A DNA stretch of 5,903 nt, from positions 1 through 5,903 of the forward strand of contig JAEMTX010000118.1 of assembly GCA_016462055.1 (NCBI GenBank), written 5' to 3'. Both the position numbers and the translations under genes were made by a program. This document shows, piece by piece, positions 1-5,656 of the stretch. This DNA is from Acidimicrobiia bacterium (GTDB lineage Bacteria > Actinomycetota > Acidimicrobiia > Acidimicrobiales > Acidimicrobilacustridaceae). The notes under the pieces are model-generated. The model was not told where the DNA came from and did no database searches. It saw nothing but the letters and a program-made list of their open reading frames with translations. Numbering within the stretch: position 1 is the first letter of the stretch; each line of letters opens with the position of its first letter.

Positions 1-436
1 CTCAATGATCGGTCGCGATGTCGACATCGTGTTTGAACACCCAGGTCGCCAAACCTTTGGCGCCTCAGTCTTCGTTGCTGCTCGCGGCGGAACCATCGTC
101 ACGTGTGCTGCAACAAGTGGCTTCATGATCGAATACGACAATCGTCATCTCTGGATGAAGTTAAAGAACATCATCAGCTCACATTTCGCGAACTACGCCG
201 AAGCATGGGCTGCCAACCAACTCATCTGTGAAGGCAAGATTCAACCAATCCTTTCAGCGGTGTACCCGCTTGAGCAGACTGGTGAAGCCGCCTACCAAGT
301 TCATAAGAACTTGCATGAAGGCAAAATCGGCGTGTTGTGCCTTGCGCCATCAGAAGGCCTTGGCATTGACGACCACGAGTTCCGCGCCAAGGTCGGCGAG
401 GACCGCATCACGGCGTTCCGTCGTCACGGCGCGTAG
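1..436 (+). CDS. ccr: Crotonyl-CoA carboxylase/reductase, C-terminal part (5' end outside window)
   Basis: This enzyme catalyses NADPH-dependent reductive carboxylation of crotonyl-CoA to ethylmalonyl-CoA, the key step of the ethylmalonyl-CoA pathway. It also supplies polyketide extender units in some actinobacteria. The visible 144 residues (reading frame from base 2) are the end of the medium-chain reductase fold. Strong family signatures are DIVFEHPGR, TFGASVFVA, GGTIVTCA, YDNRHLWM, SSHFANY, HKNLHEGKIGVLCLAP and EGLGIDDHE. The His of SSHFANY (about 83 residues from the C-terminus) matches, by position, the CO2-anchoring His365 of the Kitasatospora enzyme as I recall it. The frame is open at the left edge, so the ATG at 5 is internal and not the start. 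The gene ends in TAG, 62 bases before the preferred epimerase start, and probably shares its transcript. Identity is secure; assignment to carbon assimilation rather than polyketide supply is inference from the neighbour. Confidence 0.95.
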   Translation, partial: SMIGRDVDIVFEHPGRQTFGASVFVAARGGTIVTCAATSGFMIEYDNRHLWMKLKNIISSHFANYAEAWAANQLICEGKIQPILSAVYPLEQTGEAAYQVHKNLHEGKIGVLCLAPSEGLGIDDHEFRAKVGEDRITAFRRHGA

Positions 437-488
437 AGGAAACACGAACCATGGCCATTACCGCACGCCGTCCTGGCGAAGAAGAATC

Positions 489-493
489 AGGAG
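489..493 (+). promoter_or_regulatory. Shine-Dalgarno sequence AGGAG for the epimerase start at 499
   Basis: AGGAG lies 5 bases before the ATG at 499. This favours that start over the in-frame ATG at 451, although 451 also has a purine stretch (AGAGGA at 435-440, 10 bases upstream). It differs from the box arrangement seen at the first genes of the other transcripts here, in keeping with mce being an internal operon gene. Confidence 0.7.
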
Positions 494-498
494 TTCAA

Positions 499-930
499 AT
501 GAGTGAAACTGCTGCGAACCAGAAACCGCTGCTGACAGAAATCGACCACATTGCAATCGCAGTTCCTGATCTGGGTGCAGCGATCGACTACTACCGAGAA
601 ACGTTCGGTGCCGTTGTCGATCATCGTGAAGTTGTCGAAAGCGACGGCGTTGAAGAGGCGCTGCTCAAGGTTGCCGAGAGTTATATTCAGCTCCTCACCC
701 CGACTCGTGAAGATTCAACCGTCGCAAAGTGGCTCAACACTCGTGGTGGCCCGGGAATTCATCATGTCGGTTATCGCGTAGCGAACTGCGCCGAAGCACT
801 TGATGCTGTCAAGGCACAGGGCTTTCGAGTGCTCGACGACGCGCCCCGACCTGGATCACGCGGAACAACGGTTGCGTTTATTCACCCCAAGGACGCGCTC
901 GGCACACTGATCGAGCTCGTTCAGGAGTAA
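499..930 (+). CDS. mce: Methylmalonyl-CoA epimerase (VOC superfamily)
   Basis: The enzyme interconverts the (2R) and (2S) forms of methylmalonyl-CoA, and in ethylmalonyl-CoA pathway organisms also of ethylmalonyl-CoA. The 143-residue protein has two beta-alpha-beta-beta-beta glyoxalase-type modules. The four metal ligands known from the Propionibacterium enzyme are all present: His17 (EIDHIAIAVPD), Gln64 (YIQLLTP), His89 (GIHHVGYRV) and Glu139 (GTLIELVQE). The stretch DSTVAKWL at 72-79 and the HPK at 129-131 are further family marks. The ATG at 499 was chosen because of the AGGAG 5 bases upstream and because the protein then begins close to the first beta strand, as in relatives. A start at 451 would add 16 residues with no family counterpart. 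It follows ccr, which makes the substrate class it acts on, so the two likely form one operon. The next 57 bases hold the xseA promoter. Confidence 0.93.
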   Translation: MSETAANQKPLLTEIDHIAIAVPDLGAAIDYYRETFGAVVDHREVVESDGVEEALLKVAESYIQLLTPTREDSTVAKWLNTRGGPGIHHVGYRVANCAEALDAVKAQGFRVLDDAPRPGSRGTTVAFIHPKDALGTLIELVQE

Positions 931-974
931 TCCTCAGCAGTTTGTGGCGCGACGTTCAAAGGTCAAACGCCCGC

Positions 975-980
975 TACGGT
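975..980 (+). promoter_or_regulatory. Probable -10 box (TACGGT) of a leaderless xseA promoter
   Basis: TACGGT fits the TANNNT -10 consensus and ends 7 bases before the xseA ATG at 988. Transcription would therefore start at or next to the A of the ATG, giving a leaderless mRNA. No Shine-Dalgarno sequence and no clear -35 box are visible. The same box-to-start distance recurs at two other genes in the window, which is the main support. Confidence 0.6.
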
Positions 981-987
981 GCCGCCT

Positions 988-2220
988 ATGAGTGACGTGA
1001 ATTACACGGTGACTGAACTGATGACTGCGACTGCCGATGCCATTAAGGCGCGGCTGGGTGGAGCGGTTTGGGTCGACGGCGAAATCTCTGGCGCTCGTGA
1101 ATCCCGCGGCCACCTCTATTTTGATCTCGTAGACCGCGATGAGAAGGGAGCGGTCACTGCCAAAGTGCCCGTCGCTCTTTGGAGTCGCGCCCGACCAAAG
1201 GTTGAACAAAAGCTTCAGAGCGCCGGAACCGTTCGATTGGAAGAAGGCGTCAAGGTTCGCATCCGTGGACCACTTGAATTGTGGTTGGCAGGTGGCCGCC
1301 TCCAACTGTCAATGCAAGATATCGATCCCGTCTTCACGCTCGAAGCGCTTGAGTCTGAACGCGAGCGGGTGCTTGCGGTGCTGCGCGCCGAGAACCTCAT
1401 CGACCGAAATCGTTCTCTTGCTCTCGCATCAATGCCGTTACACATCGCGCTCATCACTGCCGACGAAAGCGCAGCGCAGGCAGACTTCATGCATTCGCTT
1501 ATCGAAAGCCGACTTCCTTGGCGGGTCGAGTTCATCGACTCAAAAGTTCAAGGTGCCGGCGCCGAACGCACTATCGCTGCTGCTCTCCGAACCGCACAGC
1601 GCAACAAGGTCGACGTCATCGCCCTCGTCCGCGGCGGTGGCTCGCGACTTGACCTTGCGATCTTCGACCACGAGGTTGTTGCTCGAGCAATAGCAACTTC
1701 ATCAGTCCCCGTCTTCACCGGTATCGGACATGAAATCGATACGAGCGTCGCCGATGTCGTGGCCCATTGTGCGAACAAGACTCCAACTGCCTGTGCAGAA
1801 GCTCTCGTCGACATCGCTATGGAAGTTGTCACTCGTGGAGAAACCGCGTGGGGTGACATCGCTGAAATCGTTTCCACAACTCTTGAGGTTGAACGCGAAC
1901 GGCTCGCCCGATCGGCCCGCCACGCCGCCCTCGGAGCTCGAACCCGGCTCACTGTGGAGCGACATCGGCTCTCCAGTACGACCTCGCGCCTCAATCGATC
2001 CCTTGAGACCACGATGAAGTCAGAAAAGCAGAGCCTCGAACTCTTTACCGCTCGGCTCAGTGCCGTCGATCCGGTTCGGACTCTGGCGCGTGGCTGGTCA
2101 ATCACTCGCACCGAGAGAGGTACCGTCGTTCGCCGAAGCGCCGATGTGTCTCCAGGTGACACCCTTGTCACAACCGTTTCTGACGGCACCATCACCAGCA
2201 CCGCAACCGCAACTGATTGA
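988..2220 (+). CDS. xseA: Exodeoxyribonuclease VII large subunit
   Basis: This is the catalytic subunit of exonuclease VII, which degrades single-stranded DNA from both ends into short oligonucleotides. It acts in the cytoplasm as a complex of one XseA with several XseB. The 410-residue protein has an N-terminal OB fold (about 7-112; VWVDGEISGARESRGHLYFDL), the nuclease domain (about 150-275), a charged helical coiled-coil region (about 285-370) and a C-terminal DPVRTLARGWS segment. The residues reported as essential in E. coli (Asp155, Arg205, His238, Asp241) align with Asp166 (SAAQAD), Arg215 (RGGGS), His248 and Asp251 (GHEID). TPTACAE at 265-271 matches the usual PTPSAAAE. The segment after GGGS reads RLDLAIFDHE where E. 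coli has LEDLWSFNDE, so the Glu is lost but the Asp is kept. The ATG at 988 is preferred to the GTG at 979, which lies inside the -10 box. It is followed after 8 bases by its partner xseB. Confidence 0.95.
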   Translation: MSDVNYTVTELMTATADAIKARLGGAVWVDGEISGARESRGHLYFDLVDRDEKGAVTAKVPVALWSRARPKVEQKLQSAGTVRLEEGVKVRIRGPLELWLAGGRLQLSMQDIDPVFTLEALESERERVLAVLRAENLIDRNRSLALASMPLHIALITADESAAQADFMHSLIESRLPWRVEFIDSKVQGAGAERTIAAALRTAQRNKVDVIALVRGGGSRLDLAIFDHEVVARAIATSSVPVFTGIGHEIDTSVADVVAHCANKTPTACAEALVDIAMEVVTRGETAWGDIAEIVSTTLEVERERLARSARHAALGARTRLTVERHRLSSTTSRLNRSLETTMKSEKQSLELFTARLSAVDPVRTLARGWSITRTERGTVVRRSADVSPGDTLVTTVSDGTITSTATATD

Positions 2221-2228
2221 GAGATCCA

Positions 2229-2468
2229 ATGGCCGCGAAGAAAGACTCTGCTGATTCACTTGGCTACGCCGAGGCCGTCACTGAGCTAGAAGCCATACTC
2301 ACCGAACTCGAAGCAGACGATGTCGATGTCGATCGACTCGCTGAACAGGTTCGTCGTGCTGCTGACCTCATTGAGCTGTGCCGCGGTCGCCTCGAAAACG
2401 CTCAGGTTGAGGTCACTCGCATCGTCGCCGACCTCGATGCACTCGACGCTGACGTCGACGACGAGTGA
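2229..2468 (+). CDS. xseB: Exodeoxyribonuclease VII small subunit
   Basis: XseB wraps the helical arm of XseA in the exonuclease VII complex. The 79-residue length is typical. The core reads GYAEAVTELEAILTELEADD, then a second helix DRLAEQVRRAADLIELCRGRLENAQVEV, the expected two-helix hairpin. Both the interhelix turn (ADDVDVD) and the tail (DALDADVDDE) are strongly acidic. The ATG at 2229 is preceded by the purine run GAGAGA at 2219-2224, a modest ribosome binding site that overlaps the xseA stop region. A TTG at 2217, overlapping the xseA TGA, is a possible alternative start adding four residues. The stop codon overlaps the GTG start of the downstream prenyl synthase, so translation of the three genes is probably coupled. 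Confidence 0.93.
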   Translation: MAAKKDSADSLGYAEAVTELEAILTELEADDVDVDRLAEQVRRAADLIELCRGRLENAQVEVTRIVADLDALDADVDDE

Positions 2469-3532
2469 TCGGTTCGCCACCCACCGAAGTTCCCGCGGCA
2501 CTCACCACGGTTGCCGCTCCCGTTGAGGCTCGACTTCGTTCGATCCTCGAGACCGAACGCGCCCGATGGGTCGCAGTCGATGCCGATCTTGCAGCGCCGA
2601 TCGATGTATTGACTCGATTCGTACTCGATGGCGGAAAGCGTTTACGACCTGCGTTCTGCCACTGGGCATTTGTCGGTGCCGGCGGCGAGCCTGGAGACAG
2701 CGGCGTGATCGATGCAGGAGCAGCCTTTGAGATGCTCCACGCGTTTGCGCTGATTCATGACGATGTCATGGACGGATCTTCGATTCGACGAGGCGAGTCA
2801 ACCGTGCATGTCACGTTCGATGCAGATCATCAAGAAAGCGCATGGAGCGGTGAGGCCCGGCGATTCGGTGAAGGCATCGCAATCCTTATCGGAGACCTCG
2901 CCGAGGTCTACGCCGACCGCCTCATGTCAAACGCTCCGGCCGCAGCGTTCGAGGTTTGGAACGAATTGAAGATCGAGCTGAATATTGGACAGTTCCTTGA
3001 TGTCCTTGGGGCCGCCCGAGGCGGCGTTGACCTGCAGACGGCTCGGCGAATTGTCCGCTACAAATCGGGTAAGTACACGATCGAACGTCCGTTGCATGTT
3101 GGCGCGGCGTTAGCCGGTCGACTCGATGAACTTGAGAAACCACTTTCTCATTACGGCGAGCCATTGGGTGAAGCATTTCAATTGCGCGACGACATCCTCG
3201 GAACGTTCGGCGACACCGCACGCACTGGTAAGCCCGTAGGTGATGATCTGCGAGAAGGAAAGCCAACACCGATTTTGGCCGTTGCCCATGAGCGCGCAAC
3301 GCCCACACAACTCCAAACTCTCGAACGAATTGGATGCCTCGATCTCAGCCTCGACGAGATTCTGGCGATTCAGACTGTCTTCACCGACACGGGTGCACTA
3401 GCGGAGATCGAGTCGAGTATCAGTCAGCTCACCGCTCAAGCAATCAAGGCTCTCGAAATCATCGACGTCTCAACCGAGGCTCGCCAATCGCTCGAAGCAC
3501 TCGCCGTTTATGTTGGAACTCGTGACCTGTAA
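2465..3532 (+). CDS. Polyprenyl diphosphate synthase (trans-type, probably C15-C20, FPP/GGPP synthase-like)
   Basis: It condenses isopentenyl diphosphate with allylic diphosphates to make the precursor of quinones, carotenoids or longer prenyl chains. The 355-residue protein shows GGKRLRP (56-62), the first Asp-rich motif DDVMD (99-103) followed by GSSIRRG, GQFLD (175-179), KSGKYT (200-205) and the second Asp motif FQLRDDILG (238-246) followed by GKPVGDDLREGK (255-266). The second motif has Gly in place of its last Asp, as is usual for actinobacterial geranylgeranyl synthases. Phe94, five residues before the first motif, is a bulky chain-length residue that argues for a short product. The GTG start at 2465 overlaps the xseB stop as GTGA; no later start keeps the N-terminal helix. 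The gene is transcribed as the last member of the xseA-xseB unit and faces the hydrolase pair, with 12 bases between the two stops. Product length cannot be fixed from sequence. Confidence 0.92.
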   Translation: MIGSPPTEVPAALTTVAAPVEARLRSILETERARWVAVDADLAAPIDVLTRFVLDGGKRLRPAFCHWAFVGAGGEPGDSGVIDAGAAFEMLHAFALIHDDVMDGSSIRRGESTVHVTFDADHQESAWSGEARRFGEGIAILIGDLAEVYADRLMSNAPAAAFEVWNELKIELNIGQFLDVLGAARGGVDLQTARRIVRYKSGKYTIERPLHVGAALAGRLDELEKPLSHYGEPLGEAFQLRDDILGTFGDTARTGKPVGDDLREGKPTPILAVAHERATPTQLQTLERIGCLDLSLDEILAIQTVFTDTGALAEIESSISQLTAQAIKALEIIDVSTEARQSLEALAVYVGTRDL

Positions 3533-3544
3533 CGAATTCGATCG

Positions 3545-4195
3545 TCAGGCGAACGATTCGATTGCCTGTTCCAGCGGAAGTTCAATCACACCGATGTCGG
3601 AGGCAACTGCAGCCAACCACTCTGGTCGGATTCGCGCGCTCACCACAATCGGATTCTCGATTTCTGAATCTTCAAGAATGAATCGCACGTAATCGAGCGC
3701 GTAATCGGGCGGCCGTGGATCACGGCTGAGTTCGAGAAGCGCATACGGATCAGGTTTCGTGGTTCCTGAAGCGGGGAGAACATTCACATATGGAGTTGGC
3801 GGCTGTGAACCGCCACCAACCGCGCCGCTTCCATCAAAAAGCACAACGCCATGAACGTGCGAGGTCCGTGCTCCGGCAACTAAGAGTCCGACCCACGATC
3901 CAAATCCACGACCAACAATGGTGACGGGACCACGTTCAGCGAGCACCGCGTCAACGTCGGACATCAATCCTTCAGGGGTATACCCACCGCTCACAGGAAC
4001 ATCCGACTCGCCGTGTCCGGTGAAATCGAGAGCGAGAACTGGACCGTTCCATACCGAAGTCCACTCAGGCCGAGACATCGGCGATTGCTCCCCGAGACCG
4101 TGAAGCAACAGCAATGGACGTCCTTCGCCTTCCGCCAACGTGTGCAGAGCAAGACGGAGCGAACCGTTAACCAAAAACTCTGTTGAGCGCGTCAT
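3545..4195 (-). CDS. Short alpha/beta hydrolase-fold protein lacking the catalytic Ser (probable pseudo-enzyme)
   Basis: The N-terminal half is a recognisable alpha/beta hydrolase fold: LLLLHGLGEQS (28-38, oxyanion region) and LALDFTGHGESD (54-65). The nucleophile elbow should read G-x-Ser-x-G but reads Gly95-Arg-Gly97-Phe-Gly99, so Gly97 sits where the catalytic Ser belongs. The protein is 216 residues against the usual 260-300. The C-terminal part has no GH-type catalytic His; it ends in EWLAAVASDIGVIELPLEQ. Neither change looks like a frameshift, because the frame is intact, the fold core is well kept and the second-gene start is sound. The ATG has GGAG 8 bases upstream and overlaps the stop of the preceding hydrolase (ATGA), so the two are translationally coupled. 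I infer a non-catalytic partner, regulator or binding protein, or a gene in decay. The substrate or ligand is unknown. Confidence 0.8.
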   Translation of the reverse strand: MTRSTEFLVNGSLRLALHTLAEGEGRPLLLLHGLGEQSPMSRPEWTSVWNGPVLALDFTGHGESDVPVSGGYTPEGLMSDVDAVLAERGPVTIVGRGFGSWVGLLVAGARTSHVHGVVLFDGSGAVGGGSQPPTPYVNVLPASGTTKPDPYALLELSRDPRPPDYALDYVRFILEDSEIENPIVVSARIRPEWLAAVASDIGVIELPLEQAIESFA

Positions 4196-5118
4196 CGGAG
4201 TGGCTCCAAAAATTCGAGAACAAGATCAGCGATGAATCGCGATTGTTCTATGTGCAAGAAATGTCCGATGTCGTCGTAGTACTCGAGTCGCCCACCGGGA
4301 GGAAGATACGGTTCGATATCGCCGTGACGACTTTTCCATCCCATGGGATCGTCTTGAACCCCTGAAAGCACGCCGAGAAACGGCATTTCCAGTGCGGCGA
4401 GGTGATCGAGCGACCATCCGGGACGCCACGGGCCAAACCCACCAAGGTGCAAAACCGGATCGATCTTCCATCGCCAACCCTCATCATCGTGACGGGCGCC
4501 CACGGTCACGAGATACTCAAGCCATTCGCGCGACAACCGCGGATTCATTGGTTGGCGTCGTTCCGCCAAACCTTCGATCGTGTCGGGCCGTCGCGAAAGT
4601 TCATTCCGACGTCGACGACGGTCAAGGCCCGATGCCAAATCTGCACGGCGCATACGGCGGCGCTCGCGATCATTCACATCAGGTGAAGAAAACTGCGACG
4701 GAAGTCCGTCAAGATTCACAAAGGCTTTTGCCAGTGACGGGCGGCCATCCAAAAGATCAAGAAGTTGACCGCCACCTTTGGAATGACCGAGCAACACGAT
4801 CGGCTCACTTGAGATCGACTGAATCGCCGCAAGGTGGTCGCGAACGTCAGCGGACCATCCATACATATGCGCATGATCGGAATCGCCATGGCCGCGTGCG
4901 TCCCACGCGACTACTCGCCATCCGGCTTCAGCGATCATCGGAGCAAAGACATCGAATGTGCGCGAAAAGTCAAACCCGCCGTGCACCATCGCGAGAACAG
5001 GAGCGTCGGGATCCCCCCATTCGTTCAGTGCCAGGCGAAGCCCACTGCTGTCGATCGAACCGGTCCGCTCCGGCGCCTTCGCTCCCGGAAATTCACGCGT
5101 CTGATCAGTAGTCGGCAC
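4192..5118 (-). CDS. Alpha/beta hydrolase, catalytically complete
   Basis: This 308-residue protein is a hydrolase of unknown substrate, probably cytoplasmic (no signal peptide or membrane segment). In order it shows the oxyanion motif MVHGGFD (44-50), VVAWDARGHGDSD (69-81), the nucleophile elbow LLGHSKGGG with Ser113, an acidic residue near SGVQDD (Asp256 or Asp257) and the catalytic His286 in DIGHFLHIE. Between the elbow and the C-terminal strands, about 150-177 is a very Arg-rich stretch (DRERRRMRR and DRRRRRNELSRR) within the cap region. The first 20 or so residues are polar and not part of the fold. The GTG at 5118 is supported by a TANNNT box exactly 7 bases upstream, the arrangement seen at xseA and prfC. 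It is the first gene of a two-gene unit with the Ser-less paralogue and is transcribed divergently from fur. Esterase, lipase, haloalkane dehalogenase-like and C-C hydrolase activities all remain possible. Confidence 0.88.
   Translation of the reverse strand: MPTTDQTREFPGAKAPERTGSIDSSGLRLALNEWGDPDAPVLAMVHGGFDFSRTFDVFAPMIAEAGWRVVAWDARGHGDSDHAHMYGWSADVRDHLAAIQSISSEPIVLLGHSKGGGQLLDLLDGRPSLAKAFVNLDGLPSQFSSPDVNDRERRRMRRADLASGLDRRRRRNELSRRPDTIEGLAERRQPMNPRLSREWLEYLVTVGARHDDEGWRWKIDPVLHLGGFGPWRPGWSLDHLAALEMPFLGVLSGVQDDPMGWKSRHGDIEPYLPPGGRLEYYDDIGHFLHIEQSRFIADLVLEFLEPLR
4204..4207 (-). promoter_or_regulatory. Shine-Dalgarno sequence (GGAG) of the second hydrolase gene
   Basis: On the minus strand GGAG lies 8 bases before the ATG at 4195, inside the end of the upstream hydrolase gene. 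It supports that start codon together with the 4-base ATGA overlap. Confidence 0.6.
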
Positions 5119-5125
5119 GCCGGCG

Positions 5126-5131
5126 AGCCTA
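5126..5131 (-). promoter_or_regulatory. Probable -10 box (TAGGCT) of a leaderless promoter for the hydrolase pair
   Basis: On the minus strand TAGGCT is followed by 7 bases and then the GTG start at 5118. No Shine-Dalgarno sequence lies between. The spacing equals that at xseA and prfC. No good -35 match is seen 16-18 bases upstream. Confidence 0.55.
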
Positions 5132-5168
5132 CGTGCCCCGCACCCATCGCTTGTATTCGTAATCCCCG

Positions 5169-5174
5169 TAGACT
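5169..5174 (+). promoter_or_regulatory. Probable -10 box (TAGACT) of the fur promoter
   Basis: TAGACT ends 9 bases before the fur ATG at 5184, so the mRNA would have no leader or one of a few bases. The box lies within a short inverted repeat CGTA-N6-TACG (5167-5180) that could bind a regulator. No Shine-Dalgarno sequence precedes the ATG. Confidence 0.5.
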
Positions 5175-5183
5175 TGTACGACC

Positions 5184-5639
5184 ATGCATCCGAAACAGAT
5201 CGACGTGCACGACACCGCCGACGAGCGACTCCGTCGAGATGGACAGCGCTACACCACGAATCGACGCGTACTGATCGATGCTCTCAGCGCCGCTGATCGA
5301 CCCGTCACAGTGCTGGAACTCATCGAGGTTGCGCCCGGCATGGCGCAGAGTTCTGCGTACCGAAATCTTTCAGTGCTTGAAGAAGCCGGAGTTGTGAGGC
5401 GGCTGGTTACGGCCGATGACACTTCCCGCTACGAACTCGCCGAGGACCTCACCGGCCACCACCACCACCTCATTTGTGAGAAGTGTGGATCCGTCATCGA
5501 CATCGATGTCCCAGCCGACCTTGAAGAAGGCGTCATGTCGTTCTCCTCAGCCGTCGCGGAAAGTCACGGATTCCGTATCGAACACCACCGCCTCGATCTC
5601 ATCGGCGTTTGTCCCTCCTGTTCGACCTCGGCCCACTGA
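5184..5639 (+). CDS. Fur-family metal-responsive transcriptional regulator
   Basis: Fur proteins are dimeric DNA-binding repressors that sense iron, zinc, manganese or peroxide. The 151-residue protein has the N-terminal winged helix (about 15-85), with YTTNRRVLIDAL as first helices and the recognition helix SSAYRNLSVLEEAGVV (56-71), then the dimerisation domain. The structural zinc site is complete: Cys98 and Cys101 (CEKC), Cys143 and Cys146 (CPSC). HHHH at 92-95, just before the first Cys, and HGF (128-130) with HH at 134-135 belong to the regulatory metal site. The His-rich run followed by CxxCG resembles the zinc sensor Zur/FurB of mycobacteria, but the metal cannot be assigned safely. 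The ATG at 5184 is the only start that gives the full helix set. It is divergent from the hydrolase pair across 65 bases and 17 bases upstream of prfC, which has its own promoter box; a regulatory link to either is unproven. Confidence 0.93.
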   Translation: MHPKQIDVHDTADERLRRDGQRYTTNRRVLIDALSAADRPVTVLELIEVAPGMAQSSAYRNLSVLEEAGVVRRLVTADDTSRYELAEDLTGHHHHLICEKCGSVIDIDVPADLEEGVMSFSSAVAESHGFRIEHHRLDLIGVCPSCSTSAH

Positions 5640-5649
5640 CCGCTACCCT
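5621..5649 (+). promoter_or_regulatory. Probable leaderless promoter of prfC (TTCGAC-N17-TACCCT)
   Basis: TTCGAC at 5621-5626 and TACCCT at 5644-5649 are 17 bases apart, normal for a housekeeping sigma factor, and the -10 box ends 7 bases before the ATG at 5657. The -35 part overlaps the last codons of fur. No Shine-Dalgarno sequence is present. Confidence 0.6.
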
Positions 5650-5656
5650 CCGACCA

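Noticed and set aside
451..498. Upstream in-frame ATG as the epimerase start, with AGAGGA 10 bases before it
   Set aside because: It adds 16 residues without family counterpart, while the ATG at 499 has a better-placed AGGAG. It cannot be fully excluded.
979..987. GTG at 979 as the xseA start
   Set aside because: It lies within the proposed -10 box and has no ribosome binding site; the ATG at 988 fits the spacing of the other leaderless starts.
1548..2201. Open frame of 217 codons on the minus strand opposite xseA
   Set aside because: Antisense shadow of xseA, rich in Arg, Ser, Thr and Val, with no recognisable motif.
2319..2340. Short tandem GTCGAT units in xseB
   Set aside because: They encode the acidic turn DDVDVD and are explained by Asp/Val codon use; too short to be a repeat element.
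3539..3560. Imperfect hairpin (ATCGT/ACGAT arms plus CG pair) at the convergent gene ends as a bidirectional terminator
   Set aside because: The stem is only 5 to 7 pairs with a bulge and there is no T-run on either strand, so an intrinsic terminator is not supported.
4392..5111. Open frame of 239 codons on the plus strand opposite the hydrolase
   Set aside because: It lies fully antisense to a gene with clear hydrolase motifs, and its product is a low-quality Arg/Ser/His/Pro-rich sequence without any domain. GC-rich codon bias explains the open frame.
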